A stretch of 64,000 nucleotides of DNA from Mytilisepta virgata (GCA_028015205.1 CM051521.1:123078614-123142613), one strand, 5' to 3'. Positions 46,575 through 55,850 are shown, numbered from the stretch's first letter. A program made the numbers and translations. The notes: generated by a model from the letters alone, not told the origin.

Positions 46575-48539
46575 TTCATCATTCATCTGTTTACCAACTG
46601 CATTCCAAAATATCTTCCTGTCGTATTTAATAGAAATAACATTAACTTATAATTCTGGATTGATGGAATAGTTGTTAAAATAACAGCAGGTTATAAGCTT
46701 AGGAAACTGATACAATACTATAACTTACATACATACTGTCAAAGTCAAGCAGATCATTAGGACCACCTCAACGAAGCATGTTTCAGCATGAAGGTTCATC
46801 ACAGGAGAGAAATTTCTCAGCGCTTTTAATTTAAATGTATTATCAACAAAACGATTTACACGGAAAATAATAAATAATTTTGATAATTTAGTTTATTTTA
46901 TTCGTATGCAGTACATGATTTCCCAATTATCCTTTGTTGATGAGTTTTCCCATTTTGCCCCTTAGAGACCCAAGAAAAATTATAAACGACGGGTAAATCT
47001 GATGATGATGGAAACAAACATGGCGGAACATGAAAAGTGAATGATTGGCGCTGTAGTGACGTTTCTGTGACGTCAGTTCAACATAAAATAAGATGACTTT
47101 GGTGGCTTGCAATTTTTAAAGCTTTAGATATAAAACTAATAAATTTTCATTTTACCATGCTTCCGTGTAAAATGTAATATTTCATTTCCCGCAATGGGGG
47201 AAATTAACTTCACGCAGATGGTGGCGATATCATTAAACAGTAAATATTCAAAGTTTAATGTATGTCATCATGAATAACACATTCATCATCTGTGTTCAGC
47301 ATGTTATTTAAATATCCTTACAATATAAAACATAAAAAACACAATGCCTTACAATATTTTCCCATAAATCACTAATTTCGGGTTTATTTATATGTTCTTG
47401 AAAAATCTGTTTGTATTTATACCTCTCCGGGACCCAAACTTGCAAAATTAAACATCTTGTATTAAAGCATAATAAAAGATGAAATAAAGAAATATAATAA
47501 AAAGATTGCCTAATTTAATATAGCAATCATGAGGGTTGTTCGTGTTTTCATTTATTCTTCCATAAAATTACAGAATATGACAGAGATATCCCTAATGACT
47601 AAATCACGTGATATATCCTATCTTCATGTCGTATTTCGCCAGTAATGGCTGATTGTATCAGACTGTACCCGGATGAAAAGACGCTGCCTTTGATCAATCA
47701 CATAAAAAACTATTAAATTTCTATTCTGACAGTTATTGTAGTTGATATATTAAAAAAATAATGTATGTTTTACTAAATCATATCCCAATTACCCATGTAG
47801 ATTAGACCTTCAAAGCTATAATGGTTGTAATTTAGAATGATGGGGCTTAATGGTTTCCGATACATATCTTAATTCTCATAAATCAATTTTTACTGTGCAT
47901 GTAAAAAGGGTATATGGGCACATTAGTGTGAAAAAATAAAAAAGAAACGTCACGTGACATCAAGTTAGAAAATATAATACAAAGTGATATTAAAGAGGAG
48001 ATAAATAGACAGTGTTAATTTGTTTATGCCCATCGTGGTGTGTTTCTCATCGATCTTTCATATGTAAAATGAAATAAATAACTAGAAACTAAATCATTGT
48101 CGATAAAAGATGGCGACACGTAACGCAGTTTAATCATCCTTGGCGTTCATCATTTTGATGTATTAGTTTTACATTTTATAGGTTTTTTGTGATCGTCATA
48201 AATTTAAATTGTGTTATTACACGTAATGAGTGACATATAAACAGCACTTGTTATTTTACAGAAAACGAAAAAAATTCATACTTCATTCTTCGAAGATTCT
48301 ACCGACGTAAACAAACAACAAATTACCTGTAGTTTTACGTCTGGAGACTGTATTTCTACCTTGTAAAATCCACTGACGGGAGCTCAGTATTGTTAATCAA
48401 CGGAAGAACTTACGCGCATTCATAGTAACCAAGTAAATAATTATAATTAAAGGTTTCAATTTTATCAATACTTTTTTTTAATGTGGAAAGTTTCTTTTTG
48501 ATTTGATTTATCTAATATGGGCAAAAGATTACCGGAACG
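46575..48539. other. gene-free stretch
   Basis: No exon was recognised. The sequence around 47560-48430 lacks repeats and includes 'gtcacgtgac' (E-box/CRE-like, about 47949). It could hold regulatory DNA, but there is no direct evidence. Confidence 0.4.
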
Positions 48540-48905
48540 ACAAAACAACAGTGTGAAATGTACACCACGTAGACTGGCGATCCTAGTATGATACTGCTAA
48601 AAAATGGGAGCGTTTGTCTTAAAGTTTTTCTTTCAATCGCCCATTATTATCTATACAAGAACAAATCTAGATATGAAGCAGAAGTGGGTGTGTTTTCTCT
48701 TTAATTTCGAGTTCATTGCAGAAGTGGATATGTCTGTTGTCTCTATAATTTCAAGTTCACCGAGAAAGATGAAATGTAGGTAATCCTTTTATGTTATGAT
48801 TATTAAGTGACAGAACATCTTCTATATAGCTGAAACTGAAATTAAAAGACGGGGTTAGTTTTTTTTTCTTTCCGATTCAGTAGCCCCAGTAAAAAAGTAG
48901 TATGG
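48540..48905 (+). repeat. dispersed repeat family A, copy 3 (partial)
   Basis: Aligns with 2240-2530 of copy 1: 'gtgaaatgtacacca', 'caatcgcccattattat', 'acaaatctagatatgaagca', 'aaatgtaggtaatcc', 'gattattaagtgacag' and 'gtagcccc'. An internal ~50-bp part ('gcagaagtgg', 'tttcgagttcattgc') is duplicated at 48676-48760. Confidence 0.65.
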
Positions 48906-49174
48906 TCACATTCCCCTGTATTTGTTTCACTCATAATCATTGATTTTTGAATCTATTGACCTACTGATTATCGTAAACTATTTGTGTGCAATGCATATTT
49001 ATATAACAAAAACAATTTTATGCAAGTTTTTTACCTACAAAGGTCGTGGATATGGGCGACCTGGGTCAATTGGTATCACTTGTTGGAATATTGCCGAGAA
49101 GGACATTCAGAATGAAAACCATTCTACTGTCATATGAAAGGAGATACATAAACTCGCTTACAGCCAAAAATTCG
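48906..49174. other. intergenic DNA
   Basis: Nothing recognised. The frame 48940-49137 has no motif. Confidence 0.35.
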
Positions 49175-49345
49175 TTTTCAGCTAAGGAGATCTACCATGT
49201 GCAATTCAAGGAATGAACCCTTAGTGTTTCTATTATTTTTGAATTTTACTAAATACTGGTAATTTCTATAACAAATCAATGAATAATCATGTCAGATAAG
49301 TCTGACGACTGGGTTGGCTAATACCCTCGGGGACATAGCTGTCTC
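49175..49345 (+). repeat. dispersed repeat family D, copy 2
   Basis: Direct copy of 12791-12952. This copy continues as 'taccctcggggacatagctg' and 'tctcccaaatcaat', a continuation I associate with mussel repeats. Confidence 0.75.
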
Positions 49346-49539
49346 CCAAATCAATATTCAGGTATTTATTAAAATGTTTTACCCATAGAGATAAATTTTC
49401 AAAGGTTTTAGGCGACTTTTTGAAAGTGGCCCTAGAAGTAAAATAAATGCAGGTGGAAATGGCCCTACTTATTTGTTGTTTAAAATTGGAAGTAAACTTG
49501 GTAGCAATGGTTTCTTGGTGAATTAAACTCTTTTAGTTT

Positions 49540-49630
49540 AGGCTTTTCAACAGTTTAGGCCTTACGCACATCTGATGTGCTGTAAACCGACGAAATGTGC
49601 AGATATTGTGCATAATTTATATCATGGAAT
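49540..49630 (+). repeat. mytilid SINE-like tail
   Basis: 'ttttcaacagtttaggcctt', 'acgcacatctgatgtgctgt' and 'aaaccgacgaaatgtgcaga' parallel 14325-14400. The block between family D and this tail (49346-49540) may be the internal part of the same element. Confidence 0.55.
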
Positions 49631-49649
49631 ATTTATAGTGTATCTTATA

Positions 49650-49985
49650 GCTGAATTCAAATACCAGAAATAAACAACGCGTGATCGAACTACGCACTAA
49701 ATCACGAGTTCGCGCAGGGCACGAGTTATTTACAGCTGTAGTTCGGTCACATGATTTTTTATTTCTGGTATTTCAATTCAGCGATTAGTTTTAATTGTTA
49801 TTATACATTGTACAGAATCTAGCATTTTAGCAGAGATAAATTGAAATAAAACGGACACTGTCTTTTGAAATATCTCCTCTTAAATTGTAACGTCACTTCC
49901 TTCCATTACCGGCTGTTTTTTTCACATGTGATTTACCAGTTTTCTTTCACTTGGATAATACGGCAAATCACCGGTTAAAATGTAA
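49650..49985. mobile_element. foldback element, copy 2 (family F1)
   Basis: The arms 'gctgaattcaaataccagaa' (49652) and 'ttctggtatttcaattcagc' (49764) flank 'gtgatcgaactac' / 'gtagttcggtcac', with the tip 'cacgagttcgcgcagggcac' at 49703-49722. The body matches copy 1 at 31.8-32.0 kb. It ends with 'acggcaaatcaccggttaaa' and 'atgtaataattatag', the block found at the left edge of copy 1. Confidence 0.75.
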
Positions 49986-49989
49986 TAAT

Positions 49990-50132
49990 TATAGGATAAC
50001 TAATTCAAGAATTTGAATGTCGCAAAATATTCAACAAGTGACCGAAAATTAATTCCCGAATGCGCGCAGCGCATGAGGGAATTATTAGTCTTTTCCGGTC
50101 ACGAATTGAATATTGTCGGTTATGTTCGTTTG
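49990..50132. mobile_element. foldback element (family F3)
   Basis: The inverted arms 'aatattcaacaagtgaccga' (50028) and 'ggtcacgaattgaatatt' (50097), with 'taattccc' / 'gggaatta', flank the tip 'cgaatgcgcgcagcgcatga' at 50057-50076. It directly follows F1 copy 2 and is itself followed by the element at 50139. Confidence 0.75.
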
Positions 50133-50138
50133 TTACAA

Positions 50139-50849
50139 CCCCCTTCACACTGAACGAAGACCGCGCTACGACCTAAAAAATCACCCAGATCGAGGAAGGT
50201 CTTCGCAGGGTCGTAGTGAGATCTTCGAAAGCGTATCAGCAACGTAGTTGAGGCGTGGCATACCGTGGTAGAGCCACGACTATTTTGAACATGCTCAAAA
50301 TTTACGTAGCGAGGTCGTGGTATTGTATGGTTGTAGTAACATTACATCGCGCGTAGAAGGAGCTTAGTGGCAGAGGTTGCAGTGTAGCAAAGACGTAGAG
50401 CCCGCGTGGCTTGGTCGTCAACAGTTTTACTCAAGACTGACTACGCTGGCCTCACGTCCGAACTACGATTCTTTTACGCTTACACCGCGACGGCTACGCT
50501 CCAACTACTTTAGTACTAAGTCCATGTTGCGAGTTTGCTACGAACATTGCCGCTCTCACTACAATCAAGAAGACTACGGTTCGCTCTCATGACGCAGCTC
50601 CTACGATGTCAACAAGACATCTTGTTGACCTTGATATAGTGCAAGGTATATTAAATGACTTACTTCAGTAATTTTTTTTTCTTGTGTTTCCTTCTCCAAA
50701 GCAAGAATAAAACTGATGTTAAAAGCCTAGAAACATCCCATATATATATATAAAAAAACCGTGATTGAGTTCACACTGAAGGTGGTTTCCCAGTTTTTCT
50801 TGCAGGTCTTGGAGAGCGTAGCGGAGTCTTCATTCAGTGTGAAGGGGGC
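50139..50849. mobile_element. 711-bp TIR element with 6-bp target duplication
   Basis: The left end 'cccccttcacactgaacgaa' and right end 'ttcattcagtgtgaaggggg' are inverted for about 30 bp. The exact 6-bp direct repeat ttacaa flanks it at 50133-50138 and 50850-50855. The interior has more G+C than its surroundings. CGTAG words dominate the left half (for example 50202, 50240, 50307, 50353, 50393) and CTACG words the right half (50442, 50463, 50492, 50539, 50573, 50602), so it is palindromic overall around 50420. No transposase is encoded. The superfamily is not assigned. Confidence 0.8.
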
Positions 50850-50855
50850 TTACAA

Positions 50856-51590
50856 GTGACCACTTTACAGAAGTACACGAGAACCCTTACTAGATATACA
50901 ATTCACTTTTATTGTAAAATTTTACTTGTTGGAACGTGCAGTTTCTTGTTGTTTGTTTACATCTGTACAAACTATCAGAGACCAAACTTCGAGCTTATTT
51001 CTTATTGTTGCAAATATGCATATTTAGATTTAATTTGTTCAGTTAATAAGTAAAGTTATCTTCCTGCTTACTATGTTCGCTTACACTATACACATTTAGC
51101 TATACCAAACATTAAATTTCTATCAGTTTTTTTTAATGACATGCGTACACCTATAGAGATCCACCCCCGGGATCCATCTTTCAATTTAATTTTTCTTTGT
51201 AGCAAATGCTCCCAACTTCCAGTTTTTTTATTTTTTTTGATTTTTTTTTGCCTTCAATGGTATTCATTAAGAGACATCAAACTTATATCTTACACCTTAT
51301 TTTTATTTGTTTAAAGTGTACACATTTTGAGACAACTGATTTCCAGTTTCAAGTGTCCACACCTAATAATCTAGTTTCAACTATACGTATATACAGACAC
51401 TTGAGTTTAGTTCATTTTATGTGTTTCAAAGTATATACAGTTATAGCCAACTAATCTCCATCCGATTTTAATCTTAAACTGCATATCTGTCTTGTTGTTA
51501 TTTAATGTTGACAGTCTTTGACTTTTACTATTATTATTATTGCAGTCAAACAAGGCCATTTCATAAAAGAATAATAGGTTCTTACATGAG
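50856..51590. other. intergenic DNA
   Basis: T-rich unique sequence. The frames at 50856-51053 and 51206-51454 have no recognised motif. Confidence 0.4.
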
Positions 51591-51593
51591 AAC

Positions 51594-51705
51594 TGGAAAA
51601 TCTTTCACGAGTTTCTAAAATTTACGTCTTCCCCGAGTGGAGCACAGCGGAACAAGGGAAAAGACGCTGAATTTTAAAAACGAGTTGAAGATTTTCGAGT
51701 AGAAA
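51594..51705. mobile_element. foldback element (family F5)
   Basis: 'aaaatctttcacgagttt' (51597), 'aaaattta', 'cgtcttccc' are mirrored by 'gggaaaagacg', 'gaattttaaaa', 'acgagttgaagatttt' ending near 51698. The tip around 51637-51655 is 'cgagtggagcacagcgg'. Arms differ from families F1-F4. Confidence 0.65.
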
Positions 51706-51879
51706 TGGGACTGAAACGAGTACAATTACCTATCTCTTCCGTAAATACTCAATTTTTAAGTTTCCTGTACCTAGGTTAATTCAATGAGCACAGCCGACGA
51801 AGTAAAATAACATTACGCCTGGTTGGTCAAAAGGTGTGGACATTTATGAATGTCATAATTTTATTGGTTATGAGGACTC

Positions 51880-52500
51880 GTGTAGTGGACTGAGATGAGG
51901 TCTGCCAACTTTAGTTCCAATTCTTTTAGTGGTTTCAGAAAAAATCATTAATTGAATTTCACAATGGGTTCTACGTTGAACTTCGCCTGTGGCGGCCATC
52001 TTGGGTGGTGGTCCGGGTCATCAAATTCAGATTCTGAAAGAAGACCGCCTATTGTTGCTTTGGTTCCAATTGGTTTCGTGGTTTCAGACAAGAAGATCTT
52101 TTGGTCAATTTTTCAATTGGGTCCTACAGTAAATTAAAATCGATTCTGGCGGCCATTTCTGATGGGGTACGGGTTATCGGATATATTTCTAAAAGAGGAC
52201 CACCTAAGGACCATTGCTATCATGTTTGGTTCCAATTGAATAAGTTGTTTCAGTGATTTTTTCCATTGGGTCCTATGTTAAACTAAGTAAGCTTTTAGTG
52301 GACATCTTAGATAGCGGTCCTTGTCATCGGATACAATTCTGAAGGAGGACCACCTGCTGTCAACTTTTTTTCCAATTGGCTCAGTGGTGTCAAAGAAGCT
52401 TAAATAATAAAAGTTTACGGCCGGACGACGGGCGCAAAATTGGTGGCAATAGATCACATAGACCTTATGTCCACGTGAGCGATAAATAAATGTTTGATCC
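51880..52500 (+). repeat. about 165-180-bp tandem repeat, three units, with 3' end
   Basis: Three or more units share 'ttccaattg', 'gtggtttcag', 'ttgggtcctac', 'ggcggccat' and 'gaccacct' (landmarks 'ttccaatt' at about 51914, 52067, 52230 and 52370). The last unit runs into 'ggccggacgacgggcgcaaa', 'tggcaatagatcacatagac' and 'ccacgtgagcgataaa', which resembles a frequent mollusc repeat end of the form 'gacgacggacg...agctcacttg..cttcgggtcaggtgagct'. Open frames here are read-through. Confidence 0.65.
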
Positions 52501-53461
52501 CTTACTTCCAGATCACTTTTTCGGGTTGTTTCAAGCTTACAAAATAATGGGATACAAATCTCTGATGCAACTGTACAACCGATGAGTCCTTCCAATGTTT
52601 TTTGTTCGTTACTAATGCGGATATTGCCTCATTTCCTGTTTAAGATAATAATAAAAAAAACAGGACAGGGCTAATATGATAATATTTCAATAAATAATAT
52701 CAATGCACGATTCTAATATAAAATCCAACATTAAAATAATTTTATGAAGTTCTGCATGAATTGGGGACAAAAAAAATTTCTCGATTTCCAATGACAGGTA
52801 TTTTGTTGTGAAATTTTTCGATATGACAAATTATTGTTTGTTAATTTTTTAAAGAAAAGACAGAAAATAAATAACCTCGTCAAAGTAAAAAAAACAACTG
52901 ACATATCAATCATGAAGAATGAAGCGATATAAAACAAATTATTGTTGTTTTACAGAGTAGTGGTTTAGCATAAAATACACAAATTACACAATTTTGATCT
53001 TTTTTAATTTCATAATTTATAATTCATATCACTTTTTAATATAATTCAATATTTGATTTATTTATGGCATATTATAGATCACTGTCATTATCAATCGTTT
53101 TTTTCCTGTCAAATAATTCATAAAAAAAAACCAATGAAGATTTGATTGATAGCTTCATTCAACTATATAAATTATATTAGTCATATAATGTGTATTTTGT
53201 TTAGCCTCCCAATACACATGAGAGGTGATGTAAATAAACTGTTATAGCACATTATTAAAGTCCATTAAAACACGGCAAACAAACAATATAAATGTCAGGA
53301 GAACTAAAGGAATGGAATAAAATGATAATATATATTAAAGTCCATCTTAAATCCAAATAATATTCTTTCACATCGGAGACATTTCATTTCCACATTGTAT
53401 CTTAGCACTTCAATTAGAAAACAATAGCACTACATGTAGGTTAAAGTCGACTGGTATTCAT
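52501..53461. other. region downstream of the ZNF503/703 gene (probable 3' UTR and flank)
   Basis: No coding frame is visible. On the minus strand, the first part after the stop codon is expected to be 3' UTR. The minus-strand frames 52278-52595 and 52731-52937 have no motif. Confidence 0.4.
53057..53062 (-). terminator. candidate polyadenylation signal AATAAA
   Basis: The plus strand reads tttatt, so AATAAA lies on the gene strand 400 bp past the stop codon. Position and hexamer fit, but AT-rich sequence yields such words by chance. Confidence 0.35.
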
Positions 53462-54922
53462 CTAAGGGACAGCTGCTGCCCCTATCCTTTGTCCATATAA
53501 GGAGTAAGGAGACAAATAGGGACCTACTTGTGGAAGAGGTTGATTGCTAGGTAACGCCGTTGATGGATTCATGAGCGATTTATAAGGATGGTATCGACTA
53601 GAACCCATTAAAGAACTTAATGGGCTCAAACTTGTTGGATAACTCCTTCTTAACGAATTAGGGCTCAAAGAACCAGACTGCAAAGAATGTCCATGTAGTC
53701 CAGACAAAGGCAGCACACCTGGCGGAGGCAGTCCATAACGTTCGTAAGCCGCCGCTAAAGATAAATGTTCTGACGATGTTGTATGTGTTCGTAAATGTTG
53801 CAAAAGTTCCTCAGATGAACTAAAACGCTTTCCACAATGTTCATTTCCTGCCGATACCCAGTTACATGTCAAAGATAATCCTGTGTGTGATGACAGAGGT
53901 CCAGTTGGATAAAGTGATGACAACGGATATCCACTTAAACTTGTCTGTCCAGCTAATAAACTCGAGGAAGAATATGGACTATATGATGGACCTTGAAGTC
54001 CTAAACTTAAATTATGAAGAGATTTTTCATGAGCACATTGAGCGCATCCAACTGCCGTACAAGTAGCAGACAGATGCGAATTCTGCACAGTGAGTTGACA
54101 ATGTGTACAATAAGGGTCTCTACATACGGGTACTAAAGTAGTCGCTCCAGATGGTGTACGTACTCGAGCATACGTAACAAAGGGAGATAAACTTGATGCC
54201 ATAGCTGCTGATTTCAAAGCAGAAGACTGAGCCGCATAAGCGGCAGATTGCGCTGCCAACGCTGCGGCAGCCGCAGATGATGAGCCAAACATTCCATGAG
54301 CAGGGAGGGGAAGGGGGAATCCTGGTATTCCGGAAACACTGTCTGCAGGTAACCCCATGGCATGCGAGTATGACAAAAATGAACTAGATATTGATGGGTA
54401 ACCACTGTGACTCGGATAACTTGAAGGTTTATGTTCTTCATGTTCTCGGCTAATACGCGAGTCGTATCTCGGTGAAGCAGAAGATACCTGCCGCTTTTCG
54501 TCGTCAATGTGAGGTGAATGATGATGACCAGGACTTTTTGACGTACTTGATCTAGAAGAGTGCTGATCTACACTTGAGGAAACAGAACTAGATGCATTTG
54601 AAGTACTTTCTTTTGATCTCGGTAAAGTTTTTAATGAAAGCGGAGATGTTGGTTTTTCTTCTTTTGATTTTAAAGTAGGAATAAGTGGTGGTATGTCCTT
54701 GTGTGATACTGTACGAAATCCTGGTTTATTTTCCGCTGGGTCACATTCCTTCTCTTTAATATCTGGTAATTTTGATTTGTCAATATTCACTTTTTCGGAC
54801 TGCTTTTCGGCAGATTCTTTTTTCAGAGGAGGAATTATAGGTTTTGAGGGTGTATTCGAGTCCTTCCCAATACTACTACATGTCTGTGCAAGAAGAGCTA
54901 ATGGACTTTTCTTGGCATCCAA
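53462..54922 (-). CDS. ZNF503: exon 2 coding part of the ZNF503/703 gene
   Basis: 486 codons, from an acceptor 'tttatttttag' (AG at 54924-54923) to a TAG stop at 53464-53462. The first codon is TTG (Leu), so the exon does not have its own start. It continues LPTT from exon 1 into LDAKKSPL. Exon 2 carries every recognised domain. Its G+C content is higher than that of the flanking noncoding DNA. Plus-strand frames here (53866-54066, 54693-54926) are shadows. Confidence 0.95.
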   Translation of the reverse strand: MDAKKSPLALLAQTCSSIGKDSNTPSKPIIPPLKKESAEKQSEKVNIDKSKLPDIKEKECDPAENKPGFRTVSHKDIPPLIPTLKSKEEKPTSPLSLKTLPRSKESTSNASSSVSSSVDQHSSRSSTSKSPGHHHSPHIDDEKRQVSSASPRYDSRISREHEEHKPSSYPSHSGYPSISSSFLSYSHAMGLPADSVSGIPGFPLPLPAHGMFGSSSAAAAALAAQSAAYAAQSSALKSAAMASSLSPFVTYARVRTPSGATTLVPVCRDPYCTHCQLTVQNSHLSATCTAVGCAQCAHEKSLHNLSLGLQGPSYSPYSSSSLLAGQTSLSGYPLSSLYPTGPLSSHTGLSLTCNWVSAGNEHCGKRFSSSEELLQHLRTHTTSSEHLSLAAAYERYGLPPPGVLPLSGLHGHSLQSGSLSPNSLRRSYPTSLSPLSSLMGSSRYHPYKSLMNPSTALPSNQPLPQVGPYLSPYSLYGQRIGAAAVP

Positions 54923-55437
54923 CTAAAAATAAAGAAAAGTAAAATATATCTACACCTTAAGTTTTTATATCAAATCTACATTTAACAACTTGCTCTTGTA
55001 CATTGAATTATTTTAATTAAGATTTTCAGGATCTTTGAAAACAATACCAATTCAAGTATAACTTATTCTTCTACATTGAATTATTTTAATTACGATTTTC
55101 AATATCTGTCATAACGATTCAAGTTTAACTTGTTCTTTTACACTGAATTATTGTAATTAAGATTTTCAGTATCTGTGATAACAATAACAATTCAAGTATA
55201 ACGGCAGTTAAAGGGCTTTCCCGTGATGAAAGTGTTGCTAGCCTTTTACCGAACATCTTTTAAAACAAGATCATATATAATTCAATTTACACAGAGGATA
55301 GTTTAAAGTCATACAAAAAATGGGCTTAAACAAAAATAAATATTTTATTTGAAAAAAAATGGTGATAAACTTACCGTAGTGGGAAGCGGTTGTAAATAAT
55401 CCGGGTTAATAAACTGTGAAGCTGACGAAGTTAACAT
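53462..55437 (-). CDS. ZNF503: zinc finger protein 503/703 (Nlz / Noc / Elbow family), two exons
   Basis: The coding sequence joins exon 1 (55437 down to 55375) and exon 2 (54922 down to 53462), giving 507 residues. Visible features in order are: 'PDYLQPLP' at 12-19; LDAKKSPLALLAQTC at 22-36 (the Sp-like motif shared by this family); a Ser-rich stretch with HHH at about 125-175; an Ala-rich segment at about 240-254; VCRDPYC at 287-293 with further Cys at 296, 309, 314 and 317; and one atypical C2H2 finger with Cys 374, Cys 384, His 397 and His 401 (C-x9-C-x12-H-x3-H) containing KRFSSSEELLQHLRTH. RYHPY is at 464-468 and the conserved tail GPYLSPYSLYGQR at 488-500. This order is diagnostic of ZNF503/ZNF703 and fly Noc/Elbow. 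Family members are nuclear transcriptional co-repressors in patterning and growth, whose unusual finger is not thought to bind DNA classically. Length fits the family. Whether it corresponds to vertebrate 503 or 703 cannot be decided, since both are probably co-orthologues. The usual FKPY motif was not seen. Confidence 0.95.
54923..55374 (-). other. ZNF503: single intron of the ZNF503/703 gene
   Basis: 452 bp with GTAAGT donor and TAG acceptor, phase 0. It contains three imperfect tandem units of 66-74 bp at about 54986-55203. Confidence 0.85.
54986..55203. repeat. three tandem units of 66-74 bp within the intron
   Basis: Each unit has 'aacttgctcttgtacattga'-like, 'attattttaattaagatttt', 'cagtatctgtgataacaa' and 'caattcaagtataac' blocks. 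Differences are mostly substitutions plus a 6-8-bp deletion in the middle copy. Confidence 0.85.
55375..55437 (-). CDS. ZNF503: exon 1 coding part of the ZNF503/703 gene
   Basis: Twenty-one codons beginning MLTSSASQFINPDYLQPLP and ending in phase 0 at a perfect GTAAGT donor (55374-55369). The start is the first ATG after an in-frame TGA only five codons upstream, and it has A at -3. The peptide aligns with the vertebrate N-terminal segment that starts at an internal Met and reads 'MLTARTGHILHPEYLQPLP', so the mussel protein lacks the longer vertebrate N-terminus. The exon is too short to be found by open-frame length alone. Confidence 0.9.
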
Positions 55438-55816
55438 TGTAAAGTTATATCACTATTAAAAAACAAAAGACTAAAAAATCATGTTAATCCACAAAGAAAA
55501 AATCACTGGTCAAAACTAGACAGTATTACTGAGTATTGTGGACAAATGTGAAGTTCCTGTCATAAACGACCTGACATAACCGCCCATCAACTAAGATCCT
55601 TCTCAACACCTTCGGACTGACTCATTAGATAAAAGACTTTACACCGCCCTTCGCTTGCTCCATACATCACACGTTCTTCATAGTAATTCTTAACATGTGG
55701 GATTACCCATCTGTCAAGTGCCGTCAAACAACGCGTGATAAATGTCTTATTTCGGCCAATCAGCAATCCGCTAACAAACGATTATCGGGAGAAGTGTATA
55801 CAAGCAATATGCTCTG

Positions 55817-55826
55817 TAATCAATCA
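55817..55826 (-). promoter_or_regulatory. PBX-HOX-type site TGATTGATTA
   Basis: The plus strand reads taatcaatca, matching the PBX-HOX composite pattern TGATNNATNN. It is 380-389 bp upstream of the start codon. It is a sequence match only. Confidence 0.35.
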
Positions 55827-55840
55827 TGTTAATAGTGTGG

Positions 55841-55850
55841 CTGTCAATCA
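55841..55850 (-). promoter_or_regulatory. PBX-MEIS/PREP decamer TGATTGACAG
   Basis: Exact match to the canonical decamer (ctgtcaatca on the plus strand), 14 bp beyond the PBX-HOX-type site. A second exact copy occurs at 15721-15730. Confidence 0.4.

Noticed and set aside
50377..50592. 71-codon frame in a G+C-richer stretch
   Set aside because: Inside the TIR element at 50139-50849, and the composition is caused by the CTACG words.
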